Positions 44,447 through 53,907 of a stretch of DNA of 64,000 nt are shown here, piece after piece (position 1 is the stretch's first letter; every line of letters starts with the position of its first letter). Origin of the DNA: Byssovorax sp. GTDB taxonomy: Bacteria; Myxococcota_A; Polyangia; Polyangiales; Polyangiaceae. The stretch spans positions 1 through 64,000 of the forward strand of contig JANYGI010000061.1 in NCBI GenBank assembly GCA_025362495.1. Reading direction: 5' to 3'. The notes below the pieces were generated by a model. The model worked only from the letters and a program-made list of their open reading frames with translations, did no database searches and had not been told where the DNA came from. Position numbers and translations under genes: made by a program.

Positions 44447-45463
44447 GTGACCGCTTTGCGCCTGTCCTTTTCGACATTCTCGCCGCCCGTCGCGCTCGTC
44501 GCGCTGGCGCTCGCCGGCTGCCGCGTCGGACAGGGCGCCGAGCCCGCGCCGAGCGCCGCGCCGCCGATCGCCTCGACGCCTGCGCCGATCACCAGCGCGC
44601 TCGCCTCGGCCGAGCCAGCCCCCACCGCGGCGCCTTCGAGCACCGCCGAGGCCTGCCCGGCCGACGCCGGCGCGAGCGACGCGGGTGAATTCGACGCCGG
44701 CGCGTGGTCTGATCCCGGCTGCCCCGAGGGCATGGCGCGCGGTGGTCGCTTCTGCATCGATCGGTGGGAAGCTCACCTGATCAAGCGCGGTCCGGCCGGC
44801 GAGATCGTCCCGCTGTCGCCGTGCGACAGGCCACCTGCGGAGGGCGGCTACGAGGCGCGGAGCGAGCCCGGCGTGTACCCGCAAGCCTACATCAGCCGGG
44901 TCGAGGCCGCGCAGGCCTGCAAGAGCGCCGGCAAACGCCTCTGCTCGATGGCCGAGTGGCACCGGGCCTGCGAGGGCAAGAAGGGCACCCTCTATCCCTA
45001 TGGCAACCACTGGCAGGCGAAGAGGTGCAACTCCGATCGTCCCCACCTGCTCTCGATCCGCTTCGGCGCCGACGCCCGCCGCTGGCGCTACGAGGACTTC
45101 AATGATCGGACGCTCGATCAGGAGCCCGGGTTCCTGGAGAAGACGGGCGTATTCGACCAGTGCGGCGGGGATTTCGGCGTCTTCGACCTGGTCGGCAACC
45201 TGCACGAGTGGGTGAGCGACACCGTCGACGACCAGCTGATCGACCGGCTCGACAACGAGGACGTCAATCGCAATCACCAGCCCTCGCACCCGGGAAACGG
45301 GGTGTTCCTCGGCGGGTTCTTCAGCACGCACCAGGAGCTCGGGCCGGGCTGCAAGTTCACCACCGTGGCCCACGAGCCTGCCTATCACGACTACTCGACA
45401 GGATTTCGCTGCTGCGCGCCCGCTCCTTTGCCGCCCGTCTCCACGGAGGCGCGTCGCCCCTGA
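44447..45463 (+). CDS. FGE-sulfatase (SUMF1-like) lipoprotein
   Basis: The protein has 338 residues from GTG 44447; a TTG at 44414 would add 11 residues. The lipobox is ALALAGC, then an Ala/Pro/Ser-rich linker. From about residue 90 an FGE-sulfatase domain follows: CPEGMARGGRFCIDRWEAHL, KRLCSMAEWHRAC, DLVGNLHEWVSD and a terminal GFRCC. This domain class usually modifies or senses partners; enzyme activity needs a Cys pair that cannot be assigned with certainty. It is the second FGE-type domain in this window, the other being in the kinase fusion. Divergent from the monooxygenase fusion. Confidence 0.88.
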   Translation: MTALRLSFSTFSPPVALVALALAGCRVGQGAEPAPSAAPPIASTPAPITSALASAEPAPTAAPSSTAEACPADAGASDAGEFDAGAWSDPGCPEGMARGGRFCIDRWEAHLIKRGPAGEIVPLSPCDRPPAEGGYEARSEPGVYPQAYISRVEAAQACKSAGKRLCSMAEWHRACEGKKGTLYPYGNHWQAKRCNSDRPHLLSIRFGADARRWRYEDFNDRTLDQEPGFLEKTGVFDQCGGDFGVFDLVGNLHEWVSDTVDDQLIDRLDNEDVNRNHQPSHPGNGVFLGGFFSTHQELGPGCKFTTVAHEPAYHDYSTGFRCCAPAPLPPVSTEARRP

Positions 45464-45477
45464 GGAAAGCGTGGTAG

Positions 45478-45570
45478 CGTGGCGCCTTCACCAGGAGGCC
45501 TCATGCTCTCACCATCGCCGCGGAGACGGGCCTGTCCAAGGCCGATTGCGACTTCTGGGACACGCTGTGA
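45478..45570 (+). pseudogene. Short HU-like remnant
   Basis: Starting 14 bases after the lipoprotein stop, a frame with no start codon reads ALTIAAETGLSKADCDFWDTL and a stop. IAAETGLSKAD resembles helix 1-2 of HU/IHF DNA-binding proteins (AAETGLSKAD is typical). A good ribosome-binding site (AGGAGG at 45493-45498) precedes an ATG at 45503, but the ATG is out of frame by one base. It looks like a collapsed or frameshifted HU-type gene. Chance resemblance is possible. Confidence 0.3.
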
Positions 45571-45602
45571 GAGAGTGAATGGCCGTTCGTCGGCCACTCT
45601 CT
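45570..45602. terminator. Hairpin before the acyltransferase gene end
   Basis: AGAGAGTG...GGCCG (45570-45585), loop TTCGT, CGGCCACTCTCT (45591-45602), with a short bulge in the left arm. It lies between convergent genes and ends just before the acyltransferase stop on the minus strand. Confidence 0.6.
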
Positions 45603-45603
45603 T

Positions 45604-47604
45604 TCAGTTGATGATGCCGCTGTCTTTGAGGAATTGCAGGAACGGCGGGGCGAGTAGCTCCGAACCCTCTTCGGTCAGGTGGCTCTCGTTGCGGTAGATG
45701 AGCTGGCCATCACGCACGGGGGTGCACGTCGCGCCGGTCGCGCCGCACAGGGTGTCGAACGGATCGAAGACGAGCAGCTCGGGCCTTCGCTTGCGCAGCT
45801 CGAGGAGATAGCTCGTGAACTCCTGTCGACGCGCCAGCTGCTCGCTCCGGGCCTCGACGAAGCCATGCTTGCACGTCTCGGAGAGAGCCGAGGCCGGCCG
45901 GAACCATTGCACGCTGCACAGGCTGCCCGGGCCGACGCTGGGATACTTGGGCGACGGCGCGACATAGATCACCTGGAACCCCCGCGCCTCGACGCTGTCG
46001 AGGAATGGCTCCAGCGTCCGCGCATACAGGGCCAGCGATCCGTCGGCGACCTTCGGGGAAAAGTTGCTGCGGATGACGAGCACGGACTTCTGCCCCGGAT
46101 CCACCTTCAGGCCTTGCAGGACCAGAATGGCGTTCGCGCATTCGGCCGACTCGCCCGGCACCGGCGGCACGCGACAGCCGGGCTGATAGACGTTGGTCAC
46201 CGAGGCCGATCCGGATTTGAAGACCAGCTCGGCGAGGGGAAACAGGTCCATCGAGTGGCTGTCGCCGACGAAGACCAGGTTCGGGCGGCCAGCGTTGGTC
46301 GAGGTGCACCGGGCGAGGTGCTGACGTAGCGTATCGGGCTCGCTCGAATAGACCTTGACCAGCGTGCAGTCGTCGATCTCCCGGCCGCTGTATTTGCCGC
46401 GATACCCCGGCACCGGCGCCGCGCGGTCGACTTCGTCGATGGCGAAGCTGCCCGAGAACGCGGGGAGATTGCGCCTCTGCCCGAGCGCGACGACCCCGGC
46501 GGTGACCGCGAGCACCGACACGAGGGTAACGATGGTCAGCCACCGCCGCGCGAACCAGCGCCGCCGCCGCAGCGGATCCTCGACGAGATGGAACGACGCG
46601 GCGGCGAGCGCGAGCATCAGCGGGATCTGGAAGGGCAGCGTCCACAGGTGGACTCCAATCGTCCAGCGGCTCAGGCAGATGACGATCCAGTGCCAGAGGT
46701 ACAGCGAGTACGAGAGCAGCCCGACATACACGACCGCGCGATTGGTCAGCACGGCGTAGGTGGTGGTCTGCGGCCGGATCGAGAAGAGCAGCGCGAGGGT
46801 GCAGAGGATCGACAGCGCCGTCGCGATGACTGGCGTGCTCGGCGGCAGGAAGAAGACCCCGAGCAGCACCACCAGCGGTGCGATGGGAGGCACCCGCTCG
46901 GCCCAGCGTCGGTAAGCGCCGTGCTCACTCTTCGAGAGGATCGCGAGCATGCAGCCGGCGCCCATCTCCCAGAATCGGAACGGCAGGAGGAAGTAGGCGG
47001 CCGGCTGGTTCGTGCCGTACACGCGGGCGAACGCCGCCAGCGACGCCACGCTGAGCAGCGCTATCGCCGCGAACCGGAAGGAGCGGCCGAACCGGCCCCG
47101 GTGGCCGCCGAGCATGAGCATCAGCGGATAGAACAGATAGAACTGCTCTTCCACGCCCAGCGACCAGGTGTGGCTGAACGGATTGAGCTGCACACCTTGC
47201 CCGAAATAATCGGTGGCCAGGTAATGGAGGAACAGGTTCGAGAGCCCGAACAGCGCCAGGATCCCGGTGATCGATGACGGCGTCGGCGCCGGATCGAACA
47301 GGCGGACGGCGGCGGAGCCGACCAGCACCAGCACGACCAGCGCCGGCGCCAGCCGCTTGAGGCGCCTCACGTAGAATTCGGAGATGATCTCGCGCATCGG
47401 CACGTGCGCGCGATCGAGGAGCGATAGCGTGATCACGTAGCCCGAGATGGCGAAGAAGACGTCGACCCCGAGGTAGCCGCTCGGCAGAGCTGCGGAGTAG
47501 AGGTGATTCACGATGACCGACGCCACCGCGATCGCGCGTAGCCCGTCGATCTCCGGAAAGTACTTGTGCCCTTCCTTGCTGACCGCTCCTCCCGCCAGCG
47601 CCAT
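45604..47604 (-). CDS. Acyltransferase 3-SGNH fusion (OafA/YrhL-like)
   Basis: The protein has 666 residues from the ATG at 47604. Residues 15-370 form a 10-TM acyltransferase-3 domain: YFPEIDGLRAIAVASVIVNH, GVDVFFAISGYVIT and SFHLVEDPLRRRRW. The C-terminal part (about 430-660) is a periplasmic SGNH-like domain with FVGDSHSMDLFPL and a closing YRNESHLTEEGSELL carrying the catalytic His. Such proteins O-acetylate surface polysaccharides or peptidoglycan. It is a stand-alone gene; no glycan cluster is next to it. Confidence 0.93.
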   Translation of the reverse strand: MALAGGAVSKEGHKYFPEIDGLRAIAVASVIVNHLYSAALPSGYLGVDVFFAISGYVITLSLLDRAHVPMREIISEFYVRRLKRLAPALVVLVLVGSAAVRLFDPAPTPSSITGILALFGLSNLFLHYLATDYFGQGVQLNPFSHTWSLGVEEQFYLFYPLMLMLGGHRGRFGRSFRFAAIALLSVASLAAFARVYGTNQPAAYFLLPFRFWEMGAGCMLAILSKSEHGAYRRWAERVPPIAPLVVLLGVFFLPPSTPVIATALSILCTLALLFSIRPQTTTYAVLTNRAVVYVGLLSYSLYLWHWIVICLSRWTIGVHLWTLPFQIPLMLALAAASFHLVEDPLRRRRWFARRWLTIVTLVSVLAVTAGVVALGQRRNLPAFSGSFAIDEVDRAAPVPGYRGKYSGREIDDCTLVKVYSSEPDTLRQHLARCTSTNAGRPNLVFVGDSHSMDLFPLAELVFKSGSASVTNVYQPGCRVPPVPGESAECANAILVLQGLKVDPGQKSVLVIRSNFSPKVADGSLALYARTLEPFLDSVEARGFQVIYVAPSPKYPSVGPGSLCSVQWFRPASALSETCKHGFVEARSEQLARRQEFTSYLLELRKRRPELLVFDPFDTLCGATGATCTPVRDGQLIYRNESHLTEEGSELLAPPFLQFLKDSGIIN

Positions 47605-47833
47605 CAGCGGGCCACCGCGGCGTCGAACGGCCGGCTGCCGGGGGCGCGCCGAGCGGCACACGAAGGGCCGATGTGCTCTCCAAGCGCTGTCTCAGGCGAG
47701 CTGTCGCGACTCGGAGTACCGGGATATCTGGGCACGAGAGTTCGAGGACGTTACGCCAATCGGCACCTCGATGTCCAGAAGGACCCGCCTCTCGAGGCGT
47801 GGACGGAGAGGGCCGCGAGCGTCGTCGGCTCGA

Positions 47834-48265
47834 TCACGGCCTCACGCTGCGCGCGGGCGCCGCGTTGACCGCGTACATCCGCGCGAGCACCCCGGTCGCG
47901 CGCGTGAGAGCGTCGATGATCGCGGCGCGATCGGCGGGCTCGCGCTCGGGATCGATCCCCTGGACGGTGGCAGCGAACACCCTTGCTTCGGCGGCGATCT
48001 GCGGCGTGTCGCCATAATGGGAGCGGGCGAGCTGGAGGAGGGCTGTCGCCGCGATCGCCAGCGACTGCTTGACCCGCTCCACCGGCGGCTCGACGGCCTC
48101 GTCGCCATTGCCTGCTTCGTTCTTGCGGATCGCCTCGGCCGCGTCGCGCAAGCGCGGCTGGGCCGCGGCGGCGGGCATCTGCTCGAGCGCCGTGGCGAGC
48201 TGGAGCACCGCCCAGGCGGTCGACGAATCGGAGCGCGCCCCCGAGAAGGCGTGGATTCGACTCAC
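47834..48265 (-). CDS. Helical protein coupled to, or frameshifted from, a lipoprotein start
   Basis: The protein has 143 residues if it starts at GTG 48265, which overlaps the TGA of the upstream 70-residue lipoprotein (GTGA). It is Ala-rich and helical (WAVLQLATALEQMPAAAAQP ... ALTRATGVLARMYAV) with no family recognised. However, this frame continues upstream of the GTG as GALGYAQAVSRIHAFSG, protein-like and joining smoothly to the end of the lipoprotein frame. The two pieces may therefore be one exported lipoprotein of about 210 residues split by an indel near 48270-48285. Confidence 0.55.
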   Translation of the reverse strand: MSRIHAFSGARSDSSTAWAVLQLATALEQMPAAAAQPRLRDAAEAIRKNEAGNGDEAVEPPVERVKQSLAIAATALLQLARSHYGDTPQIAAEARVFAATVQGIDPEREPADRAAIIDALTRATGVLARMYAVNAAPARSVRP

Positions 48266-48474
48266 CGCCTGCGCGTAGCCGAGAGCGCCTCTCCAAAGGG
48301 CCGATCCTGCGGGCCGGGCGTGCCCAGGGTGGAGAGCTCGGCGTCGGCGAGATCGCGGTAGGGAGCGGGCACCACCGGCGGCGGGCCGAGCGGCTCTTCG
48401 ACACAGCCCATCACCGCGCTCGCCGCGCTCGCCGCGCTCAGCGCCGCGACCGCCGCGCACACTCTCGATAGCAT
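48262..48474 (-). CDS. Short lipoprotein N-terminal fragment
   Basis: The protein has 70 residues: a signal peptide with a lipobox (AVMGC) followed by a Pro-rich stretch and a sudden basic end (SATRRR). The end looks like out-of-frame translation. The next gene overlaps at GTGA. Read together with the downstream frame it would make one larger lipoprotein; read alone it would be a very small lipoprotein. Confidence 0.55.
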   Translation of the reverse strand: MLSRVCAAVAALSAASAASAVMGCVEEPLGPPPVVPAPYRDLADAELSTLGTPGPQDRPFGEALSATRRR

Positions 48475-48510
48475 GCCTCGAACGTTCGCAAGGAGCGCGC
48501 CGCGTCTTTT

Positions 48511-49383
48511 TCAGCGCTTCTCGGCGACGGCGAGGCGCTCGATCGCGCGCGAGGTGCCGAGGCCCGACCAGTAGCGAGCGGCCCAGTCCACGCTCGACTC
48601 GTCCGAGAGCCGCGTGAGGCCGGCCGCGCGCAGGAGGGCGTCGAGCTCGTCGGGCGACAGCGGCGTTCGAAACGGCTCGCCCACCGCGTCGAGAGCGCGC
48701 CGCGCGAACGGGAGCGCCCAGCCCATGACCATGCGCGGTGGAGAATACGTGACCGCGATGCGGCTCCCCGGGGCGGAGAGGGCGTCGACGACGGCGAGCG
48801 TGCCCGAGATGGCCTCTCGCGTCAGATAGACCACCACGCCTTCCCAGATCCAGAAGGTGCGCACGGCGGGATCGAAGCCGTGCGCGAGGAGGGATTGATC
48901 GAGCCTGTCAGTCTCGAAATCGACGGGCACGCGCACCAGCGATTTCGCTCGCGGGACCGGCACCGGGACGACGGCGTCGAGGCGAGCGACCTTGTCGCGC
49001 TGGGTGCTCGGATAGTCGACCTCGAAGGCCCGCACCCCGCGGAGCTCGTCGAGGCGAAGAGCGCGGTTGTCGAGGCCGGCGCCGAGGACGACGAGCTGCT
49101 CGGCCCCGTGCGCGACGGCATCGCGGAGCGCGTCGTCGATGGCGCGCGTGCGCAGCGGGACATAGTGGCTGAGGCCCATCGTCACGAGGCCGAGGCCATG
49201 GTGGACGGCGGCCGCGGCCCACGGCGCCCGCGCGACCAGGTCGGCGGGGAGGCCGAGAGGGAAGGGGACCAGCTCGCGCGCCAGCGGATCGGGCGCGATC
49301 CGGTAAGGCTCCGGAAGAGCGGTGTAGAGCGCACGAAGAGCGGCGACGTACGCCGCCGTGGAGCTGGGTTTTTCTTTTTTCAT
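48511..49383 (-). CDS. SAM-dependent methyltransferase, TIGR00027/LCM-like
   Basis: The protein has 290 residues from the ATG at 49383. Class I SAM-binding and family motifs: EQLVVLGAGLDNRALRLD, the AFEVDYPSTQRDK acidic loop, VRVPVDFETD and FWIWEGVVVYLTREA. Members of this Ppm1/LCM-like family methylate carboxyl or hydroxyl groups of small molecules or proteins. Cytoplasmic. It is 50 bases downstream of the FIST-domain gene. Confidence 0.88.
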   Translation of the reverse strand: MKKEKPSSTAAYVAALRALYTALPEPYRIAPDPLARELVPFPLGLPADLVARAPWAAAAVHHGLGLVTMGLSHYVPLRTRAIDDALRDAVAHGAEQLVVLGAGLDNRALRLDELRGVRAFEVDYPSTQRDKVARLDAVVPVPVPRAKSLVRVPVDFETDRLDQSLLAHGFDPAVRTFWIWEGVVVYLTREAISGTLAVVDALSAPGSRIAVTYSPPRMVMGWALPFARRALDAVGEPFRTPLSPDELDALLRAAGLTRLSDESSVDWAARYWSGLGTSRAIERLAVAEKR

Positions 49384-49433
49384 CCGCCGCTGGATACGTT
49401 CGTTGACGAGGGGAAACGCTGTTGAACGTCGGT

Positions 49434-50561
49434 CTAGCTCGGTGAACGAAAGAGGGCCAGGACTCCGGTGTAGAGAGCGACGCGCGACTCGCCCGATGAC
49501 CAGGGCGTGATCTCGAACGCCGCGTGCATGCCGGCGATGGGCAGATCGCCGAAGCGGTGACGGAGGATGCGCGCCTCGACGTCGGGAGCGCCATAGAGCC
49601 CCTGGCCGCGGCCGGCGCACGTGAGGTAGATGGCGAAGCGCGGGGCCGCGCCGAGGGCCTGCTGCGCGAGGCTGCGCGCCGAGGCTTCGAGTCCGGCGCG
49701 CGCTGCGGCGGCGTCGCGCACCGCGAACGCGAGGCGCATGCCCGGGCGCGCGTCGGCGCCGACGAGGATCCCGCGGCGGCCGGGATCGATCCCGCGCACG
49801 GGGCGGATGACGTAGCGATCGTCGCCCTCGCCGTCGGCCAGCGCCGCGAAGACCACGGGCGGCGGGCCGCCGGCGCCGGCGTCGCGGAGGCCGGGTGCGC
49901 ATGACGAGAGCAGATCGAGGGCGGGCGTGCCGTCGATCGAGAGCACCATCCCGCCGCTGGTCTCGTCGATGCGACGGAGCGGCGAGAGGAGCCGGCAGGC
50001 GGCGCTCGACTCCACGAGCGGAGGCGCGGATCCGAGGAGCACCAGGCCGACCGCGCGGCCGCGCTTGACCTCGCCCGAGGCCGTGACCGTGAGCGCGGGG
50101 CCGCCGACGGTACCGGCGCCGAAGAGGCGCACGCCCGGCGCAGCGGCGCCCAGGCCGTCGAGCATGTCGGGCGAGAAATCGGAGCGCGGAAAGAGGATCA
50201 CCGTCGCCGATCGGGTCCCGGCGATCTCGACGATCGCGTCGCGCAGCGCCGATGGCGGGGCGCCGTCGTTGACGACGAGCGGGACGACCTTGCCACCCGA
50301 CCAGAGCATGCCGCCGCACGCGGGCGCGCCCTCGACCTCGCCGCGCTCGGTGAGCACGCCCGCCGCGGGGACGATGCACGCGGGCACGCCCTTCCACGCG
50401 ACGCGGACCTGATCGGCGATCGGCCCGAGCTCTTGCGTCGGCGCGCCGGAGATGAACACGAGGCCGCCCGACGGCGTGGGTACGTCGCCGCGAATGGCAG
50501 CGAGAGGCCGGACGAGGCCGTCGATGCTGGTGATCGGAATGTTGAAGCTGCGGGCCGCCAT
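49434..50561 (-). CDS. FIST N and C domain sensory protein
   Basis: The protein has 375 residues. FIST-type ligand-binding features are visible: GLVFISGAPTQELGPIADQV, SATVILFPRSDFSPDMLDG, and a C-terminal CAGRGQGLYGAPDVEARILR with PIAGMHAAFEITP. FIST domains occur as sensor modules for small molecules, often fused to signalling proteins; here they stand alone. It has no TM segment. Divergent from the PP2C gene across a 205-base region. Confidence 0.88.
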   Translation of the reverse strand: MAARSFNIPITSIDGLVRPLAAIRGDVPTPSGGLVFISGAPTQELGPIADQVRVAWKGVPACIVPAAGVLTERGEVEGAPACGGMLWSGGKVVPLVVNDGAPPSALRDAIVEIAGTRSATVILFPRSDFSPDMLDGLGAAAPGVRLFGAGTVGGPALTVTASGEVKRGRAVGLVLLGSAPPLVESSAACRLLSPLRRIDETSGGMVLSIDGTPALDLLSSCAPGLRDAGAGGPPPVVFAALADGEGDDRYVIRPVRGIDPGRRGILVGADARPGMRLAFAVRDAAAARAGLEASARSLAQQALGAAPRFAIYLTCAGRGQGLYGAPDVEARILRHRFGDLPIAGMHAAFEITPWSSGESRVALYTGVLALFRSPS

Positions 50562-50766
50562 CGGGGATTGAAGATCAGTCTAGCCCTCTCGCCCACGAAA
50601 CCATACCCCTGCCGGCACTCCTTGCGCGAAGACGCCCGCGTGACGGATCGGCCCGGGCGTTCGGAAGGCGCCGAACCCACGCAGGTTTCCGCGATGGACA
50701 AGACAGCTCGAACGGCATAGTTTCGGGAATCCTCCCGCCTCGAACCCGATCCGCCGAAAACCAAGG

Positions 50767-51513
50767 ATGACCCGTCCTGTGATGCTTCGATCCTTTGGCC
50801 GCACGGACGTGGGTCGTCATCGACGCGCTAACGAAGACGCGATGTTCCGGGACGATGTGCTCAATCTGTACGTCGTCGCCGACGGAATGGGCGGGCACGC
50901 CGCGGGCGACGTCGCGAGCTCCGAGGCCGTCGACACCATCCACGGCATGGTGAAGCGCGGGTTGAGCCAGTCCGGCGCCACGATTGACGAGGTCCGCGCC
51001 TGTCGGCTGCTCGAAGGCGCGATCCAGGCGGCGACGTACATGCTCTTCGCCATCGCCGAGGTCGACCGCGACAAGAGCGGGATGGGCACGACGATAAGCT
51101 CCGCGCTGGTGATCGGCCGATCGCTCGTCACGGGGCAGGTCGGCGACAGCCGCATCTACCAGATCCGCGGCGCCAAGGCCGAGCAGATCACCGAGGATCA
51201 CACGCTGATCGCCTGGCAAATGAAGCAGGGGATCATCTCGGCCGACGAGGCGAAGACCTCGCCGCACCGCAACGTGATAACGCGCGCCGTCGGCAACCGC
51301 GACTACGTCGAGGTCGACACCTCGGTCGTGGCGATCGAGCCGGGCGATCGCTACCTGCTCTGCTCCGACGGGCTCCATGGCTACCTCGAGCTCGAGGAGG
51401 TCGCGTCGATCGCGGCGCTCGGCGGCGAGGTCGCCGTCGACCGCTTCATCGACATCGCCAACAGCCGCGGCGGCCGCGACAACATCACCGCGGTGCTCGT
51501 CGAGATCATTTGA
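50767..51513 (+). CDS. PP2C-family Ser/Thr protein phosphatase
   Basis: The protein has 248 residues, the standard stand-alone bacterial PP2C (PppA/PrpC type). Metal-binding motifs: VGRHRRANEDA, VVADGMGGHAAG, GTTISSALV, VGDSRIYQIRG, CSDGLHGYL and GGRDNITAV. It should remove phosphates placed by kinases such as the four encoded in this window. Cytoplasmic. No kinase is in its own operon. Confidence 0.95.
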   Translation: MTRPVMLRSFGRTDVGRHRRANEDAMFRDDVLNLYVVADGMGGHAAGDVASSEAVDTIHGMVKRGLSQSGATIDEVRACRLLEGAIQAATYMLFAIAEVDRDKSGMGTTISSALVIGRSLVTGQVGDSRIYQIRGAKAEQITEDHTLIAWQMKQGIISADEAKTSPHRNVITRAVGNRDYVEVDTSVVAIEPGDRYLLCSDGLHGYLELEEVASIAALGGEVAVDRFIDIANSRGGRDNITAVLVEII

Positions 51514-51668
51514 TCACGATGGGGCTCCGCCCCGTGCCCCGGACCGCGCTGCGGCCGCGTCGGCGTGGACCTCGCAGCCAGCGGAGGGGAGCGACGCGGG
51601 CGCTTGAAGAGGCGTTTCTGCCGCGGATGGGTCGTGGTAATCGTGTCAGGTTTTCCGAGGAGACCACG

Positions 51669-52553
51669 ATGACCGAGCCGGCTCCCCAGGGTGTGATTCG
51701 TGTTCCCGTCCCGCCGTCGTACCGCGAGATGCGACGCCCGCTCGCCCAGCGTCGCCCGGTGCTGATCGCCGGCGGCATGAGGAGCTGGCCCGCGTTCAGC
51801 CGGTGGACGCTCGACTACCTGATCGAGCGCGCCGGCGACTGCGAGGTCGTCGTCCGCAACTACACCGAGAACGTCGGCGTGCCGCGGCACCTCTGGCAGC
51901 GCTACTGCATCCACGAGAAGATGACGTTCGGGGCCTACCTCGAGAAGATCCGCGCCGGGACGGCGAAGAGCATCTACCTCGCGCAGGTCAACATCCCGAA
52001 GGATCTCGAGCCGCTGCTCGCGGACATCGAGAAGCCTGCGTTCCTCAACTACTCGTCGCTCGATCCGGTGCTGTGGCTCGGCCCCGGCGGCCACGTCGAG
52101 CCGCTGCATTTCGACACCGCGCACAGCGTGATCGGCGAGGTCGTGGGGCGGAAGCGCGTGAAGCTGTTCGCGCCGACGAGCTACTTCGCGCTGTACCCGT
52201 TCCCGTGGTGGAGCCCGATCGGCAGCACGTTCAGCCGCGTCGACGTCGACAACCCTGATCTCGCGCTCTTCCCGCGCGCCGCGGGGGCGACGTCGATCGA
52301 GTGCACGCTCGAAGCGGGCGACGTGCTCTTCATCCCCGCGGGCTGGTGGCACCAGGTCTACTGCCTCGATGACCACGCGGTCTCCGTGACGTATTTCTGC
52401 GAGCGTCGGACGGCCGAGCTCTTCGACGACCTCAAGGATCCGTGGTGCGGCCACTTCGAGACGGTGAAGTACCTGCGCTCGAAGTGGGCGACGGCGAAGA
52501 GCATCGGCGAGCGGCGCATGGCCGCGGCGCGGCGGCTCGTCGGCGCGGAGTGA
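51669..52553 (+). CDS. Cupin-like (JmjC/FIH) Fe(II)/2-oxoglutarate oxygenase
   Basis: The protein has 294 residues from the ATG at 51669, preceded by a GAGGAGA ribosome-binding site. The facial-triad motif HFD is in GHVEPLHFDTAHSVIGEVVG and the second His in IPAGWWHQVY, the pattern of JmjC/FIH-like cupin_8 hydroxylases. These hydroxylate proteins or small molecules. Cytoplasmic. It lies 155 bases after the phosphatase. Confidence 0.88.
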   Translation: MTEPAPQGVIRVPVPPSYREMRRPLAQRRPVLIAGGMRSWPAFSRWTLDYLIERAGDCEVVVRNYTENVGVPRHLWQRYCIHEKMTFGAYLEKIRAGTAKSIYLAQVNIPKDLEPLLADIEKPAFLNYSSLDPVLWLGPGGHVEPLHFDTAHSVIGEVVGRKRVKLFAPTSYFALYPFPWWSPIGSTFSRVDVDNPDLALFPRAAGATSIECTLEAGDVLFIPAGWWHQVYCLDDHAVSVTYFCERRTAELFDDLKDPWCGHFETVKYLRSKWATAKSIGERRMAAARRLVGAE

Positions 52554-52812
52554 TCGAAGAAACCGTCACCCCGTTTTGTTGACCTCTTCGTCGCCGCTTG
52601 ATACCCGGTCCTACGTGACGGCGCGCTGTGGGTGGCCGGACACGAAGCGCGTCGTGGACCCTTCGTTTCCGTCCTCCGCAAGCCGAGCTTTCGCTTGAAC
52701 CCCGCCGGGTCTCGAACCCGGTTTGCTTCTTGCGGAGCGAGCGAACAGGCGTGAGATCGCGAACCCGCGATCCGCGCGGTGCGGGGCTGTGCCTCGCGAC
52801 GGAGGATTGGCG

Positions 52813-53883
52813 ATGATGAAGCGGCATTCGGATCTCCGCGTCACGATGAACGGCTCGCGACGGAAGCGCGTGGGCGTCATCATGGGCGGCTCCTCGGGCG
52901 AGCGTGAGGTTTCGCTCCGCTCCGGCGTCGCGGTCGCCCGCGCCCTCGAAGCTCGCGGTCACGACGTGGTCCGCCTCGCGCTCGGCGACGGCTTCGGCGT
53001 CGAGCTCGGCCAGACCTTGCAGCTCGCGCAGCTCGACGCCGCGTTCCTCGCGCTCCACGGCCGCCTCGGTGAGGACGGCTGCGTCCAGGGGATGCTCGAG
53101 CTGGCGCGCATCCCGTACACGGGATCGAGCGTGCTCGCGAGCGCCCTCGCGATGGACAAGCTCAAGGCGAAGGAGATGTTCCGCCTCCACAACGTGCCGA
53201 CGCCCGCGTACTACGCCGTCGACGAGAACCAGGACATGGCCGATCTCGAGGCCATCCACGGCTCGTTCGGCTTCCCGGTGATCGTCAAGCCGCGCGGCGA
53301 AGGCTCGAGCCTCGGCATCACCAAGGCCCACAACCTCCCGGAGCTGGCGCGCGCGCTCGACGCGGCGTTCGCCTTCGACGACACGGCGATCGTCGAGCGC
53401 TTCATCACCGCCACCGAGGTCAACGTCGCGGTGCTCGACGGCCGTGTCCTCGGGGCGATCGAGATCGCGCCGAAGGGCGGCATCTACGACTACGCGGCGA
53501 AGTACACGCCCGGCGCGACCGAGTACTTCATGCCCGCGCGCCTCCCGCCGACGCGCTACCGCAACGTGCTGAACCTCGCGGATCGCGCGGTCCGCGCCCT
53601 CGGCTGCACCGGTGCCGCGCGCGTCGATCTGCTCGTGACGCCCGGCGAGAACGAGTACGTGCTCGAGGTCAACACGCTCCCCGGGATGACGGAGACGAGC
53701 CTGCTGCCCAAGATCGCCGCGGGCGCCGGCTACGACTTCGGCCGCCTCTGCGAGGCGATGCTCGACGGCGCGCGGCTGCACCAGCCCTCGCGGCGCACGC
53801 GGTCGGCGCGCGTCACCGAGACGGGCCCGCTCCGCCGCGAGCAGGGCGACGACGGCGTCTGGGTCCTCAAGTCGGTGGGATGA
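52813..53883 (+). CDS. ddl: D-alanine-D-alanine ligase
   Basis: The protein has 356 residues from ATG 52813, preceded by GGAGGA at 52801-52806. ATP-grasp and Ddl motifs: MGGSSGEREVSLRSG, LHGRLGEDGCVQG, VKPRGEGSSLGI, and LEVNTLPGMTETSLLP. It joins two D-alanines for peptidoglycan precursor synthesis. A C-terminal tail of about 40 residues past the usual end is Arg-rich. Stand-alone with a 259-base upstream region; the tail overlaps nothing. Confidence 0.95.
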   Translation: MMKRHSDLRVTMNGSRRKRVGVIMGGSSGEREVSLRSGVAVARALEARGHDVVRLALGDGFGVELGQTLQLAQLDAAFLALHGRLGEDGCVQGMLELARIPYTGSSVLASALAMDKLKAKEMFRLHNVPTPAYYAVDENQDMADLEAIHGSFGFPVIVKPRGEGSSLGITKAHNLPELARALDAAFAFDDTAIVERFITATEVNVAVLDGRVLGAIEIAPKGGIYDYAAKYTPGATEYFMPARLPPTRYRNVLNLADRAVRALGCTGAARVDLLVTPGENEYVLEVNTLPGMTETSLLPKIAAGAGYDFGRLCEAMLDGARLHQPSRRTRSARVTETGPLRREQGDDGVWVLKSVG

Positions 53884-53907
53884 TCGCGAGCGACGGAGCG
53901 ACGCCGA

